Under the pieces are notes generated by a model. It ran no database searches and was not told where the DNA came from. It was given only the letters and a program-made list of their open reading frames with translations. From assembly GCA_965230065.1 (NCBI GenBank), contig OZ245942.1:4588001-4652000 (forward strand): a DNA stretch of 64,000 nucleotides, given 5' to 3'. Both the position numbers and the translations under genes were made by a program. Of this stretch, positions 52,681 through 60,198 are shown in pieces; position 1 is the first letter of the stretch, and every line of letters begins with the position of its first letter. This stretch comes from G965230065 sp965230065. GTDB lineage: Bacteria > Bacteroidota > Bacteroidia > Cytophagales > Cyclobacteriaceae.

Positions 52681-53253
52681 ATGAAAACGTTAAAGAACAG
52701 CTCCTTAAGAGGACTCATGAACCTTGTATTGGCGGTAATTTTTTTATCCGCTTGCAGCCATACCAATGGCCACGAGAAAAATGAATCAGGGATTGAAAAG
52801 CCTGAAATGAATATTCACACCGCGGTGCTAACCGGCAACCTGGAAGTAGTAAGACAACATATAAAGGCAGGTACCAACATTAATGAAAAAGAGCCAATGA
52901 GTGGGTCAACACCTTTAATCTCAGCTGCTACATTCGGTAAAACAGAGATTGCAGAAGCTTTAATTGAAGCTGGTGCAGACTTAACCATCTCAAATAATGA
53001 CGGTACAACACCGCTTCATTCTGCAGCCTTCTTTTGTAGGGTAGAGATCGTACAGTTGCTGATTGATGTCAATGCTGATAAAACGCTTAGAAATAATTTT
53101 GGAGCCACTCCTAGGGAAACCGTTATGGGGCCATTTTCTGAGATGAAGCCAATCTATGAAATGATGCAGCAACAGCTAGCACCACTAGGCATGCAGCTGG
53201 ATATGAAACAGCTCGAAAAGACCCGTCCTGTCATTGCTATGATGTTACAGTAA
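52681..53253 (+). CDS. ankyrin-repeat lipoprotein
   Basis: A 190-residue protein with a lipoprotein signal peptide (LAVIFLSACSH, Cys at about 26). Three ankyrin repeats follow (about 42-145): NIHTAVLTGNLEVVRQHIKAG, STPLISAATFGKTEIAEALIEAG (in part) and TTPLHSAAFFCRVEIVQLLID (in part). The C-terminal 45 residues are rich in Met and Gln and unknown. It should be anchored in a membrane facing the periplasm or surface and bind a protein partner. First gene of the unit behind the CATAG-box promoter; the acyltransferase follows by 24 bases. Confidence 0.85.
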   Translation: MKTLKNSSLRGLMNLVLAVIFLSACSHTNGHEKNESGIEKPEMNIHTAVLTGNLEVVRQHIKAGTNINEKEPMSGSTPLISAATFGKTEIAEALIEAGADLTISNNDGTTPLHSAAFFCRVEIVQLLIDVNADKTLRNNFGATPRETVMGPFSEMKPIYEMMQQQLAPLGMQLDMKQLEKTRPVIAMMLQ

Positions 53254-53277
53254 TAACTCGCTAAATCAATTAATCTA

Positions 53278-54381
53278 ATGACAATTGAAAGAAGAAACGA
53301 TATTGACTCGCTGCGTGTTATTGCCATAGGACTGCTGCTAATCTATCATGTCGGAATCATTTTCCAGCCATGGGCCATGTTTGTAGGTTTTATCAGAAGT
53401 GATGAGCTAATGGAAAGTCTGTGGAAGCCCATGACCATGCTGAATGTCTGGCGGATTCCTTTCCTATTTTATGTTTCCGGTATGGGCGTTTATTTTGCTA
53501 TACGTAAACGAACCTGGACAAAACTGTTGCTTGAGCGTTCTAAGCGAATTCTTATTCCCTTCGTCTTTGGCATAGTAGCCGTTGCTCCCTTACATTTTGT
53601 GGTTTTTCAGGAATATTACCATCTACCTTTAGGCTATTATGCACATCCGGCTCATTTGTGGTTCCTGGGAAATATATTCGTCTACGTACTGATACTTCTG
53701 CCACTCTTTTACTACCTGAAGAAAATAGAGGGTGGCAGGTTTAGGAAAGGTTTATCGATTTTCATGAGCAACCCAATCGGCCCTATATCTATATCAGTCT
53801 TTTTTATCCTTGAAACCGTGGTTGTCAAGCCACAGGTCTTTGAATTGTACGCTCAGACCTGGCATGGCTTCTTCCTTGGATTACTGGCTTTCTTTTTCGG
53901 CTTTCTTTTTGTGTATGGTGGCAAGACTTTCTGGCAGACCGTTCTGACATGGAGGTGGCTCTACCTGGGACTGGCAATGGCATTTTACATCATCCGCTTG
54001 TTGGTTTTCGAACTGAAGTCCCCCGGTTATCTCATGGCTGTCGAATCCAATTGCTGGATCTTCTCGATTTTCGGATTCGGGTACAAATACCTTAATAAGC
54101 CAAGTAATACTTTAAGCTATTTAAGCCAGGCTGCCTACCCGGTCTATATCATACATATGTTTGTATTGTATTCCGGGGCTATGGTCATTCTTCCATTAGA
54201 TATACCGGTAATGCTAAAATTCATATCTATCACCGTGTTCACGATTATATTGAGCTACTTGATTTATGAATTCATCATCAGGAGGATAGGTTTCCTTCGG
54301 CCATTGTTCGGGTTAAAGTGGATTTTTAACAAATCTAGAGAAGTAAAAATTCCAGTGAAAACAATCGAATCCACCAGTTAA
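53278..54381 (+). CDS. acyltransferase family 3 membrane protein (OpgC/MdoC-like)
   Basis: A 367-residue integral membrane protein with about ten membrane segments. The family start is seen as RRNDIDSLRVIAIGLLLIYHVG, with the conserved His of the first segment, and RSKRILIPFVFGIVAVAP follows. Such proteins move acyl groups (acetyl, succinyl) onto sugars or glucans across the inner membrane. The substrate here is unknown. It probably shares a transcript with the ankyrin gene. Confidence 0.87.
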   Translation: MTIERRNDIDSLRVIAIGLLLIYHVGIIFQPWAMFVGFIRSDELMESLWKPMTMLNVWRIPFLFYVSGMGVYFAIRKRTWTKLLLERSKRILIPFVFGIVAVAPLHFVVFQEYYHLPLGYYAHPAHLWFLGNIFVYVLILLPLFYYLKKIEGGRFRKGLSIFMSNPIGPISISVFFILETVVVKPQVFELYAQTWHGFFLGLLAFFFGFLFVYGGKTFWQTVLTWRWLYLGLAMAFYIIRLLVFELKSPGYLMAVESNCWIFSIFGFGYKYLNKPSNTLSYLSQAAYPVYIIHMFVLYSGAMVILPLDIPVMLKFISITVFTIILSYLIYEFIIRRIGFLRPLFGLKWIFNKSREVKIPVKTIESTS

Positions 54382-54452
54382 AAACAGACTATTTATTAGG
54401 CATTTAATTTCAAATTAAACTACAAAAATCTTCGTTTTAAAAAATTACCATT

Positions 54453-55103
54453 ATGAAAAACCTATTAACAATTCTTTTATTTTCTTGCACGCTTGGTGCT
54501 TTTGCTCAAACTGATTCAACATTGGTTAAAGAAACTGAAGTTGATTATAAGTGGAGGGTAAGTTTACCCTATTTTGTTCCTGAAGGACTTATCGTGAGTT
54601 CCTGGGACGATCACACAAGTACACAACACTTAGAGCTTCATATAAAACGCAACCTGGATAATAAGAACATCATAGGAGTGAAGTTTGCCCACTTTCGATT
54701 GTTTCAGCCAATGGGAATCACATGGTGGGATGGTCTTTTGGATAAGATAGAATCAGAAAGTGAATACTATCCAGGACATGTGCGAACAACAGGAATAGGC
54801 ATAACGTACCAACGTATGCTATGGAAAGGGTTATTTGCAACTGCTGAAGTTCTACCGCAATTTCAAACCTATTTGGATCTAGACGGTAATAAAATTGAAA
54901 AAGGTTTTAAACTTTATACTTCGTATCATCTTGGCTACCATATCTCCATTGGTAAGAAAAAACGATTTTTCATAGAACCACAGATTAATTGTATGCTATG
55001 GACGTCTGATAACAATGCTCCTGATGGATTTAAGCAGTTGGACGATAAATGGAGAAACTACTTTCTTCTTGAACCACAGATTTACTTAGGCTGGAATTTT
55101 TAA
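54453..55103 (+). CDS. predicted secreted, probably outer-membrane protein of unknown function
   Basis: I do not recognise this 216-residue protein. It has a clean signal peptide (MKNLLTILLFSCTLGAFAQ). The mature part has alternating polar and hydrophobic strands with aromatic residues (HLELHIKRNL, VRTTGIGITYQRMLWKGLFATAEVLPQF in part, FKLYTSYHLGYHISIG, RFFIEPQINCMLW) and ends in QIYLGWNF with a terminal Phe, consistent with a small outer-membrane beta barrel. It lies 71 bases after the acyltransferase and may be in its transcript. A hairpin follows the stop. Confidence 0.7.
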   Translation: MKNLLTILLFSCTLGAFAQTDSTLVKETEVDYKWRVSLPYFVPEGLIVSSWDDHTSTQHLELHIKRNLDNKNIIGVKFAHFRLFQPMGITWWDGLLDKIESESEYYPGHVRTTGIGITYQRMLWKGLFATAEVLPQFQTYLDLDGNKIEKGFKLYTSYHLGYHISIGKKKRFFIEPQINCMLWTSDNNAPDGFKQLDDKWRNYFLLEPQIYLGWNF

Positions 55104-55105
55104 GC

Positions 55106-55153
55106 TATTGTCTGACAAGTCAGGGTTCACAATTCTTGGGTTGTCAGACTATA
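55106..55153 (+). terminator. hairpin after the outer-membrane-like gene
   Basis: TATTGTCTGACAA (55106-55118) and TTGTCAGACTATA (55141-55153) match in 12 of 13 pairs. It begins two bases after the stop. There is no T run, so termination is only likely. Confidence 0.5.
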
Positions 55154-55267
55154 AGTACAAAACAACAAATAGCATGTCCAACAAAGGAAATGTAGTAATT
55201 ATGATCGGCTAACCCAGAAATGATGGGAAGGAATCTAATTTTTCAAGCAGAATATCAAAGCTTGAAG

Positions 55268-55349
55268 CATAGTTTTTTTTGGTCTTCAAATTTCATAGCA
55301 TCTGCAACATAGTTCATATGAGAACATGGCGAAGCTGGAGACCTTTGTA
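55268..55349 (+). promoter_or_regulatory. CATAG-box regulatory region of the first serine hydrolase
   Basis: CATAG at 55268, 55294 and 55308, CATAT at 55315, and GACCTTTGTA at 55340-55349, 20 bases before the ATG at 55370. The first box in both regions is the ten-base string CATAGTTTTT. Box-to-GACCTTTG distances are 72, 32 and 25, against 74, 33 and 26 in the other region. Confidence 0.6.
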
Positions 55350-55369
55350 GCGGTTTAAAAATCGAATAT

Positions 55370-56410
55370 ATGAACAAAAATGAAAATAGTCTAACACGAT
55401 CTCTTCCAACCAATCCATCGATAGCATTTGCCTATGTCATGGTTTTTTTGTCGGGCTGTGCCATGGGACTACATCCTCTGCCAAACACAGTTGAGGGACA
55501 ATTAAAGGATGCAGTAGATCATGGCATGGATGGCATTATCGTCTGTGTCAATCGGCCAGGTGAAATCCAACTGTACGCAGCTGGGTGGAAAAACCGTGAG
55601 AACCAAATTCCTGCTGATCCAAATGCATTATTCAAAATCGCAAGTATCAGCAAGTTATATATTGCTGCCGCAGCTACCCTATTGATTTCTGAAGAAAAAC
55701 TGTCATTGGATCAGACACTTGCCGAACTGATCCCTGAAGTTGAAGGCAAGATTGAATATGCCAATGAAATCACACTCAAAATGATGATCCAACATAGAAG
55801 TGGCCTACTGGATTATAGTTTTGAACCGGAGGTTGACGGAGAAATATTTGCCGATTACCTCTCATTTGCCGCAAGGATTTATGATAAACCTGCGGTTTTT
55901 GAGCCTAACAAAAAGTATCGGTACTCTAACAGCAACTATTTGTTAATCGGTGAAATCATGGACCGGACATTAGACTACTCCCATCATGCATACATCCGTG
56001 ATGAGATATTAAAGCCACTTGGTTTGAATAATACCTACAATGTCCCGAGTGAGGTAGATATGCAAGAGGTGATGAGTGGTTACCTGAAAGGTTGGGAATC
56101 TGACGTAAAAGATTGGGAATTTCCTTTGCCTGGCGGATCCATGATTGCCACCGTGGAGGATGTGAGTATCTTTCTGAAGGCACTCGTTGATGGCACCTTA
56201 TTCTCACCTGAAGAGCAGGCCATTTATACATCGGTTTATCCTTACGAACATACCGGTTGGTTACCCGGCTACACAAGCATCGCACGTTACCACAGCGAAA
56301 TGGATGCCGTGGTAGTGCAGTTCGTAAGTACCAGTGGCAAAGAAATATATTGGCTCGAACTCAAAAGTGTCTATAAGCGCATTGTCCGAATCCTTGAAAA
56401 ACAAGACTAA
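55370..56410 (+). CDS. serine hydrolase (class C beta-lactamase / DD-peptidase fold), lipoprotein
   Basis: A 346-residue protein. The N-terminus has a hydrophobic stretch and a lipobox-like LSGC (Cys30). The active site motifs of the beta-lactamase/transpeptidase superfamily are Ser92-Ile-Ser-Lys95 in LFKIASISKLYIAA and Tyr185-Ser-Asn187 in YRYSNSNYLL. The third motif is not clear; a HTGWLPGYTS stretch late in the protein occupies that place. It may be an esterase or peptidase of the cell envelope, not necessarily a beta-lactamase. It is the first of two tandem paralogues. Confidence 0.87.
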   Translation: MNKNENSLTRSLPTNPSIAFAYVMVFLSGCAMGLHPLPNTVEGQLKDAVDHGMDGIIVCVNRPGEIQLYAAGWKNRENQIPADPNALFKIASISKLYIAAAATLLISEEKLSLDQTLAELIPEVEGKIEYANEITLKMMIQHRSGLLDYSFEPEVDGEIFADYLSFAARIYDKPAVFEPNKKYRYSNSNYLLIGEIMDRTLDYSHHAYIRDEILKPLGLNNTYNVPSEVDMQEVMSGYLKGWESDVKDWEFPLPGGSMIATVEDVSIFLKALVDGTLFSPEEQAIYTSVYPYEHTGWLPGYTSIARYHSEMDAVVVQFVSTSGKEIYWLELKSVYKRIVRILEKQD

Positions 56411-56514
56411 TATCTGAACACATCAATCATGATTTTGAAGACCATTTATATCATACGATATTAGAGGATGGTTCATTCAGGCGGAATAATCAATAATCTC
56501 AAAACTTTAATCTT

Positions 56515-57549
56515 ATGACCAACAAAACCAGAAACATCTTCAGAATCCTACTATTCACGGGAACCTCAATCTCTTTGTTCTTCGTGCCATGGTTGCTTGT
56601 AAAGGCATGGATTCTTCCCCTACCCGATTCGGTTCAAGAACAACTAGATGAGGCTATTGGTCATGGATTTGAAGGAATGATTGTCTATATAGACCAAGCC
56701 GGTCAACCGCCACAGCATCTCGCTGCTGGCTGGCACAATCGCGAAGCTAAGATACCTGCTAAACCTGACGCCTTGTTTAAAATTGCCAGCATTAGCAAGC
56801 TGTACGATGCAGTGGCAGTCACCAAATTGGTAAGTGATGGTCGGCTTTCTCTAGATAAGTCAATTGCCGATTATTTACCGGAACTCGTAGGAAGAATCGA
56901 AAATGCTGAGAAAATTACTTTGAGATTGATGATACAGCATAGAAGTGGCATTCCCAATTTTACAGACGCTCAAGGTTTTTGGGCTGCTCCAACAGAGACC
57001 TACGAAGAAAGCCTTGCATTGATTTTGGACAAGCCGGCCACCTTTGAACCTGATGATGACTATGAGTATTGTAATACGAATTACCTTTTAATCAATAAGA
57101 TAATGGATGATGTACTGGGTTATGGCAACTTTCAATTCATTCAGAAAGAAATTCTGATACCACTGAAACTGAAGAATACATTTCCTTCTCTAAGTGCAGT
57201 GAATATAGAAGATCTGATGAGTGGCTATCATGTAGGATATCCCCATGATTTAAAGACAAACGATTATGGCATGCATGCCACAGCAGAAGACGTGAGTACT
57301 TTTCTAAGGGCATTGAACGATGGATCATTGTTTGAATCGGGAGAACAGGAAATATATGCTTCCATTTATGAGTACGAGCATTCAGGTTGGGTTCCAGGAT
57401 ACCAGAGTTTTGCAGAATATTATGAAGACATTGACACAGTTGTTATTGCGTTTTATAGCACAACCGATCCTGACCTCTACTATTGGAACTTGTCAGAAAT
57501 CATTAATAATAGAATTGTCAAAATACTGAGAAAGAAGAAGAGCTCATAA
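56515..57549 (+). CDS. serine hydrolase (beta-lactamase superfamily), paralogue 2
   Basis: A 344-residue paralogue of the gene 104 bases upstream; the motifs fall at the same numbers (Ser92-Ile-Ser-Lys95 in LFKIASISKLYDAV, then YCNTNYLL). Both share PLPDSV/PLPNTV, AAGW-x-NRE and SGWVPGYQS-type stretches. The N-terminus is a membrane segment (ILLFTGTSISLFFVPWLLV) without the lipobox Cys of paralogue 1, so the anchoring differs. It ends in basic residues (ILRKKKSS). The stop runs into the attC-like inverted repeat at 57547. No CATAG box is seen before it, so it may be read from the first gene. Confidence 0.87.
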   Translation: MTNKTRNIFRILLFTGTSISLFFVPWLLVKAWILPLPDSVQEQLDEAIGHGFEGMIVYIDQAGQPPQHLAAGWHNREAKIPAKPDALFKIASISKLYDAVAVTKLVSDGRLSLDKSIADYLPELVGRIENAEKITLRLMIQHRSGIPNFTDAQGFWAAPTETYEESLALILDKPATFEPDDDYEYCNTNYLLINKIMDDVLGYGNFQFIQKEILIPLKLKNTFPSLSAVNIEDLMSGYHVGYPHDLKTNDYGMHATAEDVSTFLRALNDGSLFESGEQEIYASIYEYEHSGWVPGYQSFAEYYEDIDTVVIAFYSTTDPDLYYWNLSEIINNRIVKILRKKKSS

Positions 57550-57555
57550 CAAATA

Positions 57556-57647
57556 CTATCATCCATAAGCTTACTGAGCTATTTGCACAGGCTAGTGCGA
57601 TGAGATACTTTTATAGATATTTGAAAAGGCCAGCTTACGGATGATAG
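57556..57647. repeat. attC-like inverted repeat after the serine hydrolase
   Basis: CTATCATCCATAAGCT (57556-57571) and AGCTTACGGATGATAG (57632-57647) pair in 15 of 16 positions. The stop codon overlaps ATAACAAA on the left, and GTTAGGCGTTATAT follows on the right, with ATAAC / GTTAT as outer arms. The layout resembles integron attC sites (stop, TAACAA, stem, GTTAGGC), but the left box does not match RYYYAAC. Confidence 0.45.
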
Positions 57648-57770
57648 TTAGGCGTTATATCCTCAGTTAAATTAAAAGGTTGTAATTTATCCCGTGCATT
57701 TTGAAAAGTCAGTTCAATTATGATACTTTGAGTTTTATTTTGGAGAATATCTACGTTGCTACCATTTGTG

Positions 57771-58472
57771 ATGGAGCCTGAAAAAACCACCATACCGCCT
57801 CAAAAAACAAAGGTTTTTGAAAAAAATGAACGCTTCCCTCATGGCTCAGGCCAGCTAGTGAAAAGTGACTTTGAGGTATGGCAACGTTTCAAAAAAGGGG
57901 ATAAAGCGGCTTTTATCTTTATTTATCAAAAATTTTTTCCTGTCCTTTACAGCTACGGCCATCAGTTTACCCGGGACGAAGACCTGATCAAAGATTGTAT
58001 ACACGATGTATTTGCCACCATCAACCATACACGCCAAAAACTTTCCGATACTGATAATATCAAACTTTACCTGTTCAAATCTTTCAGAAATCGTTTTTTG
58101 CATTATCAGAAAAAAGCCCGCAAAATGTTGTCAGAAGAATACCTGATGGATGGGTATCAATTTGAGTTTACGCTTTCCGTGGAACAAAAGATGATTAATT
58201 CTCAAATTGACCGTGAAAAGTTACAAAAACTCAACCAGGGGTTACAGCAACTCCCCCCCAGGCAAAAAGAGGTGATCTATTACCTTTTCTATGAAGAACT
58301 CAGCATAGATGCCATCAAAGAGCTGATGCATGTTACCAACCGTCGTACTGTTCAAAATATCGTGTACAGGGCTTTGGGTAATCTTAAAAATGTGATGCTC
58401 ATGCTCATCCCCCCTCTTTTTTTATCAAATTTTTTCCCTTCTGATACTTTCTTAAAGATAGTAAGCCACTAA
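57771..58472 (+). CDS. ECF RNA polymerase sigma factor (FecI type), module 3
   Basis: The ATG at 57771 (MEPEKTTIPPQKTKV) is preferred to a TTG five codons earlier. The 233-residue product has region 2 (FKKGDKAAFIFIYQKFFPVLYS; LIKDCIHDVFATINHTRQKL) and region 4 (LPPRQKEVIYYLFYEELSIDAI; VTNRRTVQNIVYRALGNL). Its N-terminal 35 residues are longer than usual. It is most like the module 1 sigma (both have IHDxF in region 2) and ends in a hydrophobic tail (VMLMLIPPLFLSNFF). Its fecR begins 495 bases downstream. Confidence 0.9.
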   Translation: MEPEKTTIPPQKTKVFEKNERFPHGSGQLVKSDFEVWQRFKKGDKAAFIFIYQKFFPVLYSYGHQFTRDEDLIKDCIHDVFATINHTRQKLSDTDNIKLYLFKSFRNRFLHYQKKARKMLSEEYLMDGYQFEFTLSVEQKMINSQIDREKLQKLNQGLQQLPPRQKEVIYYLFYEELSIDAIKELMHVTNRRTVQNIVYRALGNLKNVMLMLIPPLFLSNFFPSDTFLKIVSH

Positions 58473-58967
58473 GTGCAAACAAATAAAAAGTGCCGGTCAG
58501 TGGTACAGGCGTCTCGCCTGTACAGGCAAGATGCTGGTGGCAGCGGCATCGGCCGTCCGACCCGCCGGTACCACAACCCGACAAGGCTTTTTTGTTCGTA
58601 CTTTGACGAGTCGGAGTGCGGACTTCTCAGTTCGCATACCCTAAAATTAGACTTTGTTCGGTATTCACGGACAAGGATGTCCGTGCTCCGATGGGACAGA
58701 CACCTGGTCTGTGAGGACACAGGCCTTGGGGGAGGTGATGCACACTTTTTATGCTTCCATTGTTTTCTCTGCCTTTTAGAAGCAAATAATTCTTTTTATT
58801 CCTGATGAGTTTTTCTCAAAAATTCAGTAATAATTATAAAAATCAACAAAAAATAAGATTGATTTATTGTTAATAATGTAATTCTTAAAAAATTTTCACT
58901 TCTCCCATATGTATTTCGGCAGGCTGCCTTCTTATCATAGTATAGCAACCTGAATTTTACATAAGAA
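58473..58967. other. hairpin-rich sigma-fecR gap, module 3
   Basis: No gene. GTACAGGCG-TCT-CGCCTGTAC (58503-58523) is a perfect hairpin; CACGGACA-AGGA-TGTCCGTG (58666-58685) is another; 58707-58729 matches the hairpin near 2500 in inverted form. These are pieces of dispersed repeats. The last part (58800-58967) is AT-rich and could hold a promoter for fecR. Confidence 0.6.
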
Positions 58968-60035
58968 ATGTACGACTCTAACCGGAATATTGAAGACCTG
59001 CTGGCCGATGAAAATTTTATTATATGGGCCAGGCACCCGAACAAAGACCGTGATGCTTATTGGAAGTCGTGGCTGGAGGCGCACCCGGAGCGGAAAGCAG
59101 ATGTTTTACTTGCTAAAGAGATTATTGCCCGTTTGCAGTTTACGCATACCTTGCCTTCTCAAGAGGCGTATGATGAAGTCTTACACCGTTTGTTAAAATC
59201 AGGTGAAAAACCTGCTAATCTACCCAAAAAAGAAATAACCTATCAGGCCCGTAAAGTAAATTATGGCTTAAAAGTAGCCGCTTCTTTCCTCTTGCTTGCA
59301 CTGGCAACGGCCCTGCTGGCACGTATCTGGAATGAACCTCCGGCTCCCCCAAAAAGAACAGTAGCACCTACCTGGTCAACCAAGCAAAACCCAACCGGGC
59401 TCAAATCACAAATCCAACTGTCCGATGGTACGATGGTTTGGCTAAATGCAGAAAGCACACTAAAATATCCCAATCAATTTGATTCAGCGGGCCGGGAGGT
59501 ATTTTTGGTAGGGGAAGCATTTTTTGATGTGGCAAGGGACGAAACAAAGCCCTTTACCGTGCATGCCGGTGGGTTAACTACTACTGCTTTAGGCACTTCG
59601 TTTAGTGTAACCTCGTATCCTAAGGAAGAGAACATCAGTGTGGCTCTGCTCACAGGAAAGGTGATTGTAAGGGAAGAAGAAGGCAAAGAACTGAACTCAA
59701 TGGTGCTGGCTCCGGGCGAACAGGCAATTTACACAGAAAGTAAACATGAATTTTTCAGGACAATCTTTGATTATGATATATCGCTGGGCTGGAAAGACGG
59801 ACTGCTGGCTTTTAAAGAAGCAGATTTTGCCCATATAAAAAGAAAGCTGGAGCGTTGGTACGGTGTACAAATTGAAATAAAAGGAGTACCCAGAAAATCA
59901 TGGAAAATCAGTGGCACTTTTAAAAACCAAAGCCTGGAAAGGGTGCTGGATCGTTTGGCTTTTTCCAAAGAATTTACCTTCCGGATTTCGGATGATTACG
60001 TACTTATCAATTTTTTTAACCAAAAACCATCTTAG
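58968..60035 (+). CDS. FecR family anti-sigma factor, module 3
   Basis: A 355-residue protein closest in plan to the module 1 FecR (N-terminus MYDSNRNIEDLLADENFIIWA). Membrane segment at about 102-121 (VAASFLLLALATALLARIW), FecR domain from QIQLSDGTMVWLNAESTLKYP (shortened), then the DUF4974 end (ADFAHIKRKLERWYGVQIEI). It is followed by susC after a 163-base leader with a small hairpin. Confidence 0.92.
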   Translation: MYDSNRNIEDLLADENFIIWARHPNKDRDAYWKSWLEAHPERKADVLLAKEIIARLQFTHTLPSQEAYDEVLHRLLKSGEKPANLPKKEITYQARKVNYGLKVAASFLLLALATALLARIWNEPPAPPKRTVAPTWSTKQNPTGLKSQIQLSDGTMVWLNAESTLKYPNQFDSAGREVFLVGEAFFDVARDETKPFTVHAGGLTTTALGTSFSVTSYPKEENISVALLTGKVIVREEEGKELNSMVLAPGEQAIYTESKHEFFRTIFDYDISLGWKDGLLAFKEADFAHIKRKLERWYGVQIEIKGVPRKSWKISGTFKNQSLERVLDRLAFSKEFTFRISDDYVLINFFNQKPS

Positions 60036-60067
60036 CCATGGCTGCAACCAACAACACTTCGTAAAAA

Positions 60068-60101
60068 TGCCGGCCCCGCCCAAAGAGGGTGAAAGCCGGC
60101 A
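60068..60101 (+). other. leader hairpin before the module 3 susC
   Basis: TGCCGGC (60068-60074) and GCCGGCA (60095-60101) form a perfect 7-bp stem in the 163-base fecR-susC leader. It could modulate translation or mRNA stability of susC. Confidence 0.4.
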
Positions 60102-60198
60102 AATCACTGTATCTCCAAAAGCTATTCTGTTTGGCGACTTGGTAGCTATCGGAGACCCATTTGTCCATTAAATAATTAACAAACAAACACCTAAAGTT

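Noticed and set aside
58473..58805. Open frames of 83-110 codons in the module 3 sigma-fecR gap
   Set aside because: They run through hairpin repeats, have no domain or start signal, and appear on both strands.
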